Translations under genes and position numbers: made by a program
The notes under the pieces: generated by a model
Told to the model about the DNA's origin: nothing
Seen by the model: only the letters and a program-made list of their open reading frames with translations
The model's database searches: none
DNA from: CAILHX01 sp036561085
GTDB lineage: Bacteria > Pseudomonadota > Gammaproteobacteria > Burkholderiales > Methylophilaceae
DNA length: 6,820 nt
Direction: 5' to 3'
Assembly (NCBI GenBank): GCA_036561085.1
Contig: DATBPY010000236.1
Location: 1-6,820 of the forward strand
Shown: positions 1-6,151 of the stretch, piece by piece
Numbering within the stretch: the stretch's first letter is position 1
How the letters are laid out: every line of letters begins with the position of its first letter

Positions 1-15
1 TTGATTCCCATGTGA

Positions 16-45
16 GGGCTGAACTTGATGAAATCAAGACAGCCC
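16..45 (-). other. Strong stem-loop downstream of clpX, no U-tract
   Basis: Read on the plus strand, GGGCTG (16-21) pairs with CAGCCC (40-45) and CTTGAT (24-29) pairs with ATCAAG (33-38). The loop is GAA, and there is a small asymmetric internal loop (AA opposite A). That gives 12 base pairs, about 75 nt after the clpX stop. Neither strand has a run of T after the hairpin, so it is not a textbook rho-independent terminator. It could protect or define the 3' end of the clpX transcript, or lie in the leader of the next gene (by the usual order, lon). Confidence 0.6.
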
Positions 46-119
46 CACAAAATAAAGACGACCTTACCTTATAAACGCAGTTCTACTGGTACTACTGTGC
101 TGCTTTACTTGCAACGACT

Positions 120-1403
120 CTACTTATTCGACCCCGCCCGCATCGGCGTATCCGAATAGATCATGATAGGTGGATTCTCACCTTTGATGACGCCGTCGTC
201 CACTACTACTTTGCTGACATTGTTCAGTGTAGGCAGATCGAACATCACCTCAAGCAAGGACGACTCCATGATGGAACGCAGCCCGCGCGCACCCGTCTTG
301 CGCTCCATCGCCTTCTTGGCGATCAGATGCAGCGCAGATTCGCGGAACTCAAGCTCCACGCCTTCCATGGCGAACAACTTCTGGAACTGACGCGTCAATG
401 CGTTCTTGGGTTCTACCATGATGGTGATCAACGCTGCTTCGTCCAGAGACTCCAGCGTGGCGATTGCGGGTAAACGACCTACGAATTCAGGGATCAACCC
501 GAACTTGATCAAATCTTCGGGCTCTACGCTACGCAACACATCGCCGATGGCTTTCTGATCAGCTTTGCCTTTGACTTCAGCACCGAAGCCCATGCCGCCT
601 TTTTCCGAACGCTGGCGTATGACTTTCTCCAGACCGTCGAACGCTCCGCCGCAAATGAACAGGATGTTGGTGGTATCCAGCTGCACGAATTCCTGGTTAG
701 GATGCTTGCGTCCACCTTGAGGCGGAACAGAAGCCATGGTGCCTTCGATCAGCTTGAGCAAAGCCTGTTGCACACCCTCACCGGAAACGTCGCGGGTGAT
801 GGAAGGATTGTCCGATTTACGAGAGATCTTGTCGATCTCATCGATATAGACGATGCCGCGGCGTGCTTTGTCCAGGTCGTAGTCGCACTTTTGCAGTAAC
901 TTCTGCATGATGTTTTCCACGTCTTCACCCACATAACCGGCTTCGGTCAAGGTGGTGGCGTCAGCCATCACGAACGGCACATCCAGCATGCGCGCCAATG
1001 TTTGTGCCAGCAAAGTCTTACCGGAACCGGTTGGACCGATCAGCAGAATATTACTTTTGGATATCTCGACGTCGTCTTTGACCTTGGCATTGGCATTCTT
1101 GCCGCCATGATCCAGACGCTTGTAGTGGTTATATACCGCGACCGACAATACTTTTTTGGCATGTGTCTGTCCGATCACATACTGATCCAGCAGCTCGCAG
1201 ATCTCTTTGGGGGTAGGCAGGCTGGCATCACCGTCGCGCAGGGTGTTACCTTGCACCTCTTCACGGATGATATCGTTGCACAGATCGACACACTCATCGC
1301 AAATGAACACCGATGGGCCTGCGATCAATTTGCGCACTTCGTGCTGGCTTTTGCCGCAGAAGGAGCAATACAGTAATTTTTCGCTTTCAGTTTTATTCGC
1401 CAT
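120..1403 (-). CDS. clpX: ATP-dependent Clp protease ATP-binding subunit ClpX
   Basis: AAA+ unfoldase that recognises tagged proteins in the cytoplasm, unfolds them with ATP and threads them into ClpP. It has 427 residues, close to the 424 of E. coli ClpX. The N-terminal zinc-binding domain has C13, C16, C35 and C38. Walker A is GPTGSGKT (123-130) and Walker B is IVYIDEID (184-191). The substrate-gripping pore loop is GYVG (156-159), and the RKH loop is at 232-234. An arginine in GLIPEFVGRLP (R310) is the likely arginine finger, and the sensor-2 motif GARGLR is at 371-376. The ClpP-docking loop reads MGF (271-273), where E. coli has IGF. The ATG at 1403 is preceded by GGGGA six bases upstream. 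The gene follows clpP after 61 nt with no terminator between, so the two are probably co-transcribed. It is complete, with a TAG stop. Confidence 0.98.
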   Translation of the reverse strand: MANKTESEKLLYCSFCGKSQHEVRKLIAGPSVFICDECVDLCNDIIREEVQGNTLRDGDASLPTPKEICELLDQYVIGQTHAKKVLSVAVYNHYKRLDHGGKNANAKVKDDVEISKSNILLIGPTGSGKTLLAQTLARMLDVPFVMADATTLTEAGYVGEDVENIMQKLLQKCDYDLDKARRGIVYIDEIDKISRKSDNPSITRDVSGEGVQQALLKLIEGTMASVPPQGGRKHPNQEFVQLDTTNILFICGGAFDGLEKVIRQRSEKGGMGFGAEVKGKADQKAIGDVLRSVEPEDLIKFGLIPEFVGRLPAIATLESLDEAALITIMVEPKNALTRQFQKLFAMEGVELEFRESALHLIAKKAMERKTGARGLRSIMESSLLEVMFDLPTLNNVSKVVVDDGVIKGENPPIMIYSDTPMRAGSNK

Positions 1404-1464
1404 TCAAATTCCCCATCAGATTCAGGCTAAAAACTCACTATTCCAAAAACCAACAATCCATATA
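1404..1464 (-). promoter_or_regulatory. clpP-clpX intergenic spacer with clpX ribosome binding site
   Basis: This 61-nt spacer lies between the clpP stop (TGA) and the clpX start. On the minus strand it holds a good Shine-Dalgarno, GGGGA, just before ATG. It is T-rich in the middle but has no hairpin strong enough to terminate. I found no pair of -35 and -10 boxes with proper spacing, so clpX most likely depends on transcription from upstream of clpP or tig. Confidence 0.5.
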
Positions 1465-2115
1465 TCAAACATCGGCACGGCTGGAAATTACTTTATCCAC
1501 GATACCGTAATCAACCGACTGCTGCGCACTCATGAAATTATCGCGGTCGGTATCTTTAGCAATATTTTCAACAGCTTGCTTGGTATGCTTGGCAAAGATG
1601 TCGTTCAGGCGACTACGCAAGAACAATATCTCCTTGGCATGGATCTCAATATCCGAAGCCTGGCCCTGAAAACCGCCCAAAGGCTGGTGTATCATCACTC
1701 TGGAATTAGGCAGGCAGGCGCGTTTACCTGCTGCGCCGGCAGTTAACAACAGCGCACCCATGCTCGCTGCCTGACCTATGCATAGCGTCGCCACATCCGG
1801 CTTGATGAACTGCATGGTGTCGTAGATAGCCATGCCTGCGGTCACTGAGCCGCCGGGAGAGTTGATATACAGGAAGATATCCTTATCCGGATTCTCGGCT
1901 TCCAGAAACAGCAGTTGCGCCACCACCAGATTGGCACTCATGTCATTCACCGGCCCCACCAGGAACACCACACGCTCTTTGAGCAGACGCGAGTAGATGT
2001 CATACGAGCGCTCTCCGCGCCCGCTCTGCTCCACCACCATAGGGATATAACCCAGTCCCTGCGGTTCCATACTCGCCGTTTCAGCGTTGTTGCCCATGCC
2101 GAATGTATGCATCAT
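1465..2115 (-). CDS. clpP: ATP-dependent Clp protease proteolytic subunit ClpP
   Basis: Cytoplasmic serine peptidase that forms the double-ring chamber into which ClpX (or ClpA) delivers unfolded proteins. It has 216 residues, against 207 in E. coli, and the extra length is at the N terminus. The catalytic triad is visible: S118 in GQAASMG, H143 in MIHQP and D192 in TDRDNF, each shifted by exactly seven from E. coli S111, H136 and D185. The glycine-rich INSPGG (85-89 region) is the oxyanion-hole segment. The first roughly 20 residues are probably a propeptide removed on assembly, as known for E. coli ClpP. The ATG at 2115 shares one base with the tig stop (TAATG), and AAGGA lies nine bases upstream inside the end of tig, pointing to translational coupling. 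A second ATG follows immediately (residue 2), but the spacing favours the first. Confidence 0.98.
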   Translation of the reverse strand: MMHTFGMGNNAETASMEPQGLGYIPMVVEQSGRGERSYDIYSRLLKERVVFLVGPVNDMSANLVVAQLLFLEAENPDKDIFLYINSPGGSVTAGMAIYDTMQFIKPDVATLCIGQAASMGALLLTAGAAGKRACLPNSRVMIHQPLGGFQGQASDIEIHAKEILFLRSRLNDIFAKHTKQAVENIAKDTDRDNFMSAQQSVDYGIVDKVISSRADV

Positions 2116-3428
2116 TAAGCTTTATCCTTATTACCCATTAAATCATCGAAACTGGTTTTTTTGTCGCTGACCTTGGCCTGGCTCAGCACCCAATTCACCA
2201 CATTCTCTTCAGTAGCTACTGCGGTAGGCTCATCCAAACGTTTCGGGTCGGCAAAATACCAGGCCACTACTTCTGCAGGTTGCTCGAAATTCTTGGCGAA
2301 TTCATCGATCTGCGCGCGCACCTGATCCGGCGTAGCCTGCAATGAGTTGGCACGCACGATCTCCATCATCATCATACGCAGCTTGACCACACGCTTTGCC
2401 GTTTCTTCAAACATACCGGGGTTGAGGTTGATCTCCTCAAGCGCCACACCGCGCTGTTGCATATTCTGCGTTGCCGTCTGCATCTGGTTATTACATTCCA
2501 TGGCAATCAGCGACCGCGGCAATTCCAGATCTACCGCCGCGACCAAGCCATCCATCACTTGCTGCTTGACTACCGCCTTGATACGTTTAGCGATTTCCTG
2601 CTCAAGACTTTCCTGAATGTCGGCACGCATTTTTTCTACATTGCCATCGGCCACACCGAGCTCCTTGGCAAAACCGGCGTCTACTTCAGGTAGCTTAGGC
2701 GCGGACACGGACACTACCGTGACGTTATAGCTTGCTGTTTTACCGGTCAGATCGGCATTGTGATAATCCGCCGGGAAAGTCAGATCGAACTGTTTGCTTT
2801 TTCCGGGTTTGATGCCGATGATGTTGTCGTCGAACTCAGGTAAACGTCCGCCTTCGCCCAAGGTCAAATCCAGACTCTGGCCCCCGGTGTCTTCCACCTT
2901 CTGACCTTCAATAGTTGAACTTAGTTCGATACTGACACGATCGCCTACCTTGGCGGCACGTGTCACCGGCTCATAACTAGCACGTTGGTTGCGCAACACA
3001 TCCACGGTCTTGTCGACATCGGTTTCAGTCAGCTTGACTTTGGGACGCTCGATAGCCACGCCGGAAAGATCGCCGATCTTCACTTCCGGCATCACCTCAA
3101 AAGTAGCTACGTACTCATAGCTTTCCGGATTGCCTTCAACGGGTTTCGGCGCGATGCTGGGGTAGCCCGCGATGCGCAGCTTGTGTTGCGTGACCGCCTG
3201 ACCAAAAGTCTCCTCGACCTTGGCGGACATCACTTCCTGACGAACCTGATCGCCGTACTGCTGTACCACGATATTCTTCGGCACTTTGCCGGGGCGGAAG
3301 CCTGCCATCTTGGCAGTGCGTGCGAGCGTATTCAAACGCTTGCCGATCTCTTCTTCTATGGGTTGCGCAGGCATAGCCACCGTCAAACGGCGCTCGAGAT
3401 TACTGATAGTTTCAACAGTTGCTTGCAT
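2115..3428 (-). CDS. tig: Trigger factor (ribosome-associated chaperone, peptidyl-prolyl isomerase)
   Basis: Binds ribosomal protein L23 at the exit tunnel and shields nascent chains, with peptidyl-prolyl cis-trans isomerase activity. It has 437 residues, against 432 in E. coli. The N-terminal ribosome-binding domain carries the signature GFRPGKVP at 43-50, the same position as GFRKGKVP in E. coli. The FKBP-like isomerase domain spans roughly 150-245 (from GDRVSIEL to YNVTVVSV), and the helical C-terminal chaperone domain spans about 250-437. A run of four methionines (352-355) sits in that C-terminal domain. The ATG at 3428 has AAGGA seven bases upstream. The TAA stop overlaps the clpP start by one base. 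The gene lies 55 nt after the globin gene. It is complete, with no missing domain. Confidence 0.98.
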   Translation of the reverse strand: MQATVETISNLERRLTVAMPAQPIEEEIGKRLNTLARTAKMAGFRPGKVPKNIVVQQYGDQVRQEVMSAKVEETFGQAVTQHKLRIAGYPSIAPKPVEGNPESYEYVATFEVMPEVKIGDLSGVAIERPKVKLTETDVDKTVDVLRNQRASYEPVTRAAKVGDRVSIELSSTIEGQKVEDTGGQSLDLTLGEGGRLPEFDDNIIGIKPGKSKQFDLTFPADYHNADLTGKTASYNVTVVSVSAPKLPEVDAGFAKELGVADGNVEKMRADIQESLEQEIAKRIKAVVKQQVMDGLVAAVDLELPRSLIAMECNNQMQTATQNMQQRGVALEEINLNPGMFEETAKRVVKLRMMMMEIVRANSLQATPDQVRAQIDEFAKNFEQPAEVVAWYFADPKRLDEPTAVATEENVVNWVLSQAKVSDKKTSFDDLMGNKDKA

Positions 3429-3443
3429 TTCCGATTCCTTAAT

Positions 3444-3471
3444 ACTGTATGTTACAAATTGGTAATATTAA
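3444..3471 (-). promoter_or_regulatory. Candidate sigma-70 promoter for tig
   Basis: In the AT-rich 55-nt gap between the globin gene and tig, the minus strand reads TTAATA (3471-3466), 16 bases, then TACAGT (3449-3444). Each hexamer matches the sigma-70 consensus at four of six positions. The tig ATG follows 15 bases after the -10 box, so the leader would be very short, with little room for AAGGA inside it. The match is modest and could be chance in AT-rich DNA. An 8-bp palindrome, TAATATTA (3463-3470), overlaps the -35 box. Confidence 0.25.
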
Positions 3472-3483
3472 CACGAAGCAGGA

Positions 3484-3894
3484 CTACGCAGATTGATTGC
3501 GCATGAAATCTGCAACATCCCATAAGGCCGCTGAAAGTTTGGTTATCACGGGCTCCGTCACCCCGATATCGTGCATGGCTTTGATCATGCAATACATCCA
3601 CTGGTCACGCTCACTTTCACCAACAGCGAACGGTAAATGCCTCCTGCGCAAGAAAGGATGCCCGTAACGTTCTATATAAAGCTGCGGACCGCCGGTCCAA
3701 CCCGTCAGGAACATGAATAACTTTTCCCTAGATGAGGTCAGATCCTGCGGATGCAAGGCACGTATCCCGGCAGCCCGTTCGTCGCTGTCCATGATGTCGT
3801 AGAAACGCTCGACCAGCTCACGGATGACCTCAGCGTTGCCGCCGAGTAATTCAAAAAACGTGGCAGTACCCTGCTCTGTGGGAATCTTTAACAT
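3484..3894 (-). CDS. Group II truncated haemoglobin (trHbO-like globin)
   Basis: A small haem protein of the 2-on-2 globin family, group II, expected in the cytoplasm. It has 136 residues. The group II hallmarks are visible: F31-Y32 (positions B9/B10) in ERFYDIM, the proximal haem ligand H86 (F8) in LRRRHLPF, and the tryptophan W99 (G8) in RDQWMYC. The conserved GGPQLYIERYGHP segment lies just before the proximal helix. At the CD1 position, where mycobacterial trHbO has tyrosine, this protein has histidine (H48 in ALHPQD), as in the Pseudoalteromonas-type proteins. Family roles proposed elsewhere include oxygen binding, peroxide handling and NO or reactive nitrogen detoxification; none can be assigned here from sequence. 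The gene starts 12 nt after purT, with AAGG beside the purT stop six bases before ATG, so the two are probably co-transcribed. Confidence 0.95.
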   Translation of the reverse strand: MLKIPTEQGTATFFELLGGNAEVIRELVERFYDIMDSDERAAGIRALHPQDLTSSREKLFMFLTGWTGGPQLYIERYGHPFLRRRHLPFAVGESERDQWMYCMIKAMHDIGVTEPVITKLSAALWDVADFMRNQSA

Positions 3895-3906
3895 GCCTAA
3901 CCTTAT

Positions 3907-5109
3907 CTAAGCGACCTTAACAGGTTTTATTTTGCTCGCAGCCTGTTTGGCGCGTTCTCGTGCCTGGTCGGTATCATCGCCTGTCGCCAATGCCACGCCC
4001 ATGCGGCGCTTGACGAACGATTCCGGTTTACCGAACAAGCGTATATCCGACTCCGGCACACTCAGTGCCTCGCTCACACCCTCATAAACGATATTGCTAG
4101 CCTCTACTCCACCGTAGATCACCGCACTGGCACCGGCCTTGCGCATGCTCACATCGACCGGCAACCCCAGAATGGCTCGCGCATGCAATTCGAACTCGGA
4201 GAATCGCTGACTGATCATGGTGACCATGCCGGTATCGTGCGGTCTGGGACTGACTTCAGAGAACCAGACCTGATCGCCTTTAATGAACAGCTCTACCCCG
4301 AACAAGCCCAGCCCACCCAAACTTTCCGTCACTTTGCGGGCGACATCCTGACTTTGCTCCAGCGCCTTTTTGCTCATCGCTTGCGGTTGCCAGCTTTCCA
4401 CATAGTCGCCTTGTACCTGCACATGGCCGATAGGGTCGCAAAAACTGGTTTCTACCTGTCCTGCGCCATTCCTGGCGCGTACCGTGAGCAAGGTGATCTC
4501 ATAATCGAAATCGATCTGCCCTTCCACGATCACTTTGCCGTGATTCACGCGCCCCGCCGCCGCCGCATGGTCCCAAGCTGCCGATACTTTGGATGGCTCA
4601 GTGAGCCGAGTCTGACCTTTGCCGGATGAAGACATCACCGGCTTAACAAAACATGGGTAGCCGATACCCCCTTCGATCGCCGCCTGCAACTGTTCGCGAC
4701 TTTCGGCAAAAGCATAAGGGGAGGTCGGCAGTTGTAATTCTTCCGCTGCCAAACGACGTATGCCTTCCCGATTCATGGTCAGTTGCACGGCTCGTACCGT
4801 AGGCACCACCTGCGCCAGCCCGTCATGCTCAATACCGGCCAGGGCATCGGTGGCGATAGCCTCGATCTCGGGCACGATCAGATGGGGTTTTTCCAACTCG
4901 ACCAATGCCCTTAAAGCATTACCGTCCGTCATGTCGATCACATGCGCACGGTGTGCCACCTGGTGACCCGGCGCATTGGCATAACGGTCGACAGCGATCA
5001 CCTCGCACCCCAGGCGTTGCAGCGCGATGATGACTTCTTTGCCGAGCTCGCCGCTGCCGAGCAGCATCACACGGGTGGCGGAAGGCGTTAATGGAGTACC
5101 GATTTTCAT
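3907..5109 (-). CDS. purT: Formate-dependent phosphoribosylglycinamide formyltransferase PurT
   Basis: Cytoplasmic ATP-grasp enzyme of purine synthesis. It makes formyl-GAR from GAR, formate and ATP, replacing the folate-dependent PurN step. With the start chosen here it has 400 residues, against 392 in E. coli. The N-terminal nucleotide-fold motif is MLLGSGELGKEV (15-26), followed by VPEIEAIATD (79-88) and the conserved MNREGIRRLAAEELQLPTS (112-130). The ATP-grasp core includes K156 in FVKP, the loop SSSGKGQ (160-166), the metal/ATP-side glutamates E273 and E285, and SPRPHDTGM (287-295). The frame is open back to an ATG at 5214, but the added 35 residues are unlike the family. The ATG at 5109 has GGAAA four bases upstream and gives an N terminus matching E. 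coli PurT, and an extended -10 box lies inside the would-be extension. It is divergent from the TPR gene and leads a likely operon with the globin. Confidence 0.96.
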   Translation of the reverse strand: MKIGTPLTPSATRVMLLGSGELGKEVIIALQRLGCEVIAVDRYANAPGHQVAHRAHVIDMTDGNALRALVELEKPHLIVPEIEAIATDALAGIEHDGLAQVVPTVRAVQLTMNREGIRRLAAEELQLPTSPYAFAESREQLQAAIEGGIGYPCFVKPVMSSSGKGQTRLTEPSKVSAAWDHAAAAGRVNHGKVIVEGQIDFDYEITLLTVRARNGAGQVETSFCDPIGHVQVQGDYVESWQPQAMSKKALEQSQDVARKVTESLGGLGLFGVELFIKGDQVWFSEVSPRPHDTGMVTMISQRFSEFELHARAILGLPVDVSMRKAGASAVIYGGVEASNIVYEGVSEALSVPESDIRLFGKPESFVKRRMGVALATGDDTDQARERAKQAASKIKPVKVA

Positions 5110-5113
5110 TGAG

Positions 5114-5118
5114 TTTCC
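5114..5118 (-). promoter_or_regulatory. Ribosome binding site fixing the purT start
   Basis: The minus strand reads GGAAA, then four bases, then ATG at 5109. This supports the start that aligns with E. coli PurT over the upstream in-frame ATG at 5214, whose 35 extra residues show no family similarity. Confidence 0.6.
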
Positions 5119-5137
5119 AGCAGAACGTACGACTCGA

Positions 5138-5146
5138 ATCATAACA
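5138..5146 (-). promoter_or_regulatory. Candidate extended -10 promoter of purT
   Basis: The minus strand reads TGTTATGAT, which fits the extended -10 pattern TGnTATAAT with one mismatch. No good -35 box lies 16-18 bases upstream, which is tolerated by extended -10 promoters. Transcription would begin near 5131, giving a leader of about 20 nt that contains the purT ribosome binding site. Confidence 0.4.
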
Positions 5147-5283
5147 TTTACGGTGCTGGGTACGATAAGAAAGTGCTGATCACATCCGGCATGTTTTTTC
5201 AGTTGGATCCCCACACTGCCGCACCCTTACTTGCATCCCGCAGGGATATCTTGTTACGTGCCGATACAATCGAATCATTAAAA

Positions 5284-5301
5284 AGTGAATACTATTTCAC
5301 T
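5284..5301. promoter_or_regulatory. Inverted repeat, possible operator upstream of the TPR gene
   Basis: AGTGAA (5284-5289) and TTCACT (5296-5301) form a perfect 6-bp inverted repeat around a 6-base AT-rich centre. Its size and spacing would suit a dimeric regulator, and it sits about 35 bases before the start codon and just after the -10-like TACAAT. No known regulator can be named, and short palindromes do arise by chance. Confidence 0.25.
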
Positions 5302-5335
5302 CGACTGCAAATTAGGGATTGCTGACGAGACGAAC

Positions 5336-6151
5336 ATGGAAGTGACACTGGAAAGCGCGTTACAGCATCATCTGGCAGGGCGCCTGACTGAAGCCGAAGC
5401 CATTTATAAAGCGCTGTTGCAAACCATGCCCGCTCATTCGGATGCCTTGCATCTATGGGGCGAGATCGCTAGTCAGCGCAGGCAATTCACGCTGGCGACC
5501 GAGTTGGTCACGAAAGCCATCAATGCGAATCCTTCCATCCCCGGATATTACGGCACTCTGGGACGCACTTACAAAAGCCAGGGAAAGCTGGATGAGGCGA
5601 TCGCCTGTTATCAGCAAGCACTGGCATTAAAATCCGACGACGGTTTTATTCATAACAGCCTGGGTAATGCCTTGTTGGACCAGGGCCGCATTGCTGATGC
5701 TATCGCCAGCTACCAAAAAGCACTTTCATTCCAGCCGAACCTGGCGGATGCCCATAGTAATCTCGGCAATGCCTTACAGATACAAGGAAAACTGGACGAA
5801 GCCATTACTTATTATCATCAAGCGCTGACTTTGCGCCCGGATTCTGGCGTCACTCATTTCAATCTGGGCACCGCATTGATGGAACAGGGAAAACTCGATG
5901 AAGCCATTGCCTGTTACCGTTCTGCCACAGCCTACCGTCCGGATTATGTAGAAGCTCACTGCAATCTGGGCGTGGCGCTTAAAGAACAGAAGAAATACGA
6001 TGAGGCTTTGACTTGCTACCAGACCGCACTGGCGATAGCCCCCGACTGGGTAGACGCGCTCTATAACCTGGGCGTGTTGTATGGCTTGACCAAACAAACC
6101 GAATCAGCGAAACAATGGTATCGCAAGGCACTGGAGATCGATCCCGATCTG
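5336..6151 (+). repeat. Eight tandem TPR units (34 codons each)
   Basis: Units fall at residues 1-34, 35-68, 69-102, 103-136, 137-170, 171-204, 205-238 and 239-272 with no insertion or deletion between them. The motif QGKLDEAI appears at 82, 150 and 184, i.e. exactly two and three units apart. At the DNA level the stretch from 5579 and the one from 5885 are very similar across about 12 codons, suggesting duplication of units within the gene. Confidence 0.9.

Larger units (their letters stand above)
5110..5335. promoter_or_regulatory. Divergent intergenic region between purT and the TPR gene
   Basis: These 226 bases separate two divergently oriented genes and should hold both promoters. The purT side has the extended -10 at 5138-5146. 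On the plus strand there is a -10-like TACAAT at 5265-5270, but no -35 at the right distance (TTGTTA at 5251 is too close, TTGCAT at 5231 too far). A palindrome at 5284-5301 lies between this and the TPR start. The ribosome binding site of the TPR gene is weak (GAG at 5327-5329, six bases before ATG). Confidence 0.55.

Noticed and set aside
83..97. Direct repeat CTACTG-GTA-CTACTG after clpX
   Set aside because: Two 6-base copies in a short spacer are within chance, and no function is suggested by the context.
1207..1746. Open frame of 179 codons on the plus strand across clpX and clpP
   Set aside because: It lies antisense to two highly conserved genes, its product has no recognisable domain, and it crosses the clpP-clpX spacer with no ribosome binding site.
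2985..3506. Open frame of 173 codons on the plus strand opposite tig
   Set aside because: It is the shadow of a strongly conserved gene; its product is His-rich and unlike any family.
4183..4629. Open frame of 148 codons opposite purT
   Set aside because: It is antisense to the conserved ATP-grasp core of purT, with no supporting start signal.
5110..5214. 35-residue N-terminal extension of PurT from the ATG at 5214
   Set aside because: It has no family similarity. The downstream ATG aligns with E. coli PurT and has a ribosome binding site, and a promoter candidate lies inside the extension.
5774..6097. Open frame of 107 codons on the minus strand inside the TPR gene
   Set aside because: It is antisense to the TPR repeats, and its sequence simply mirrors the repeat pattern.
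5336..6151. Repeats read as a possible CRISPR or satellite array
   Set aside because: Similarity is at protein level with a 34-codon period and synonymous drift, which is a TPR array.
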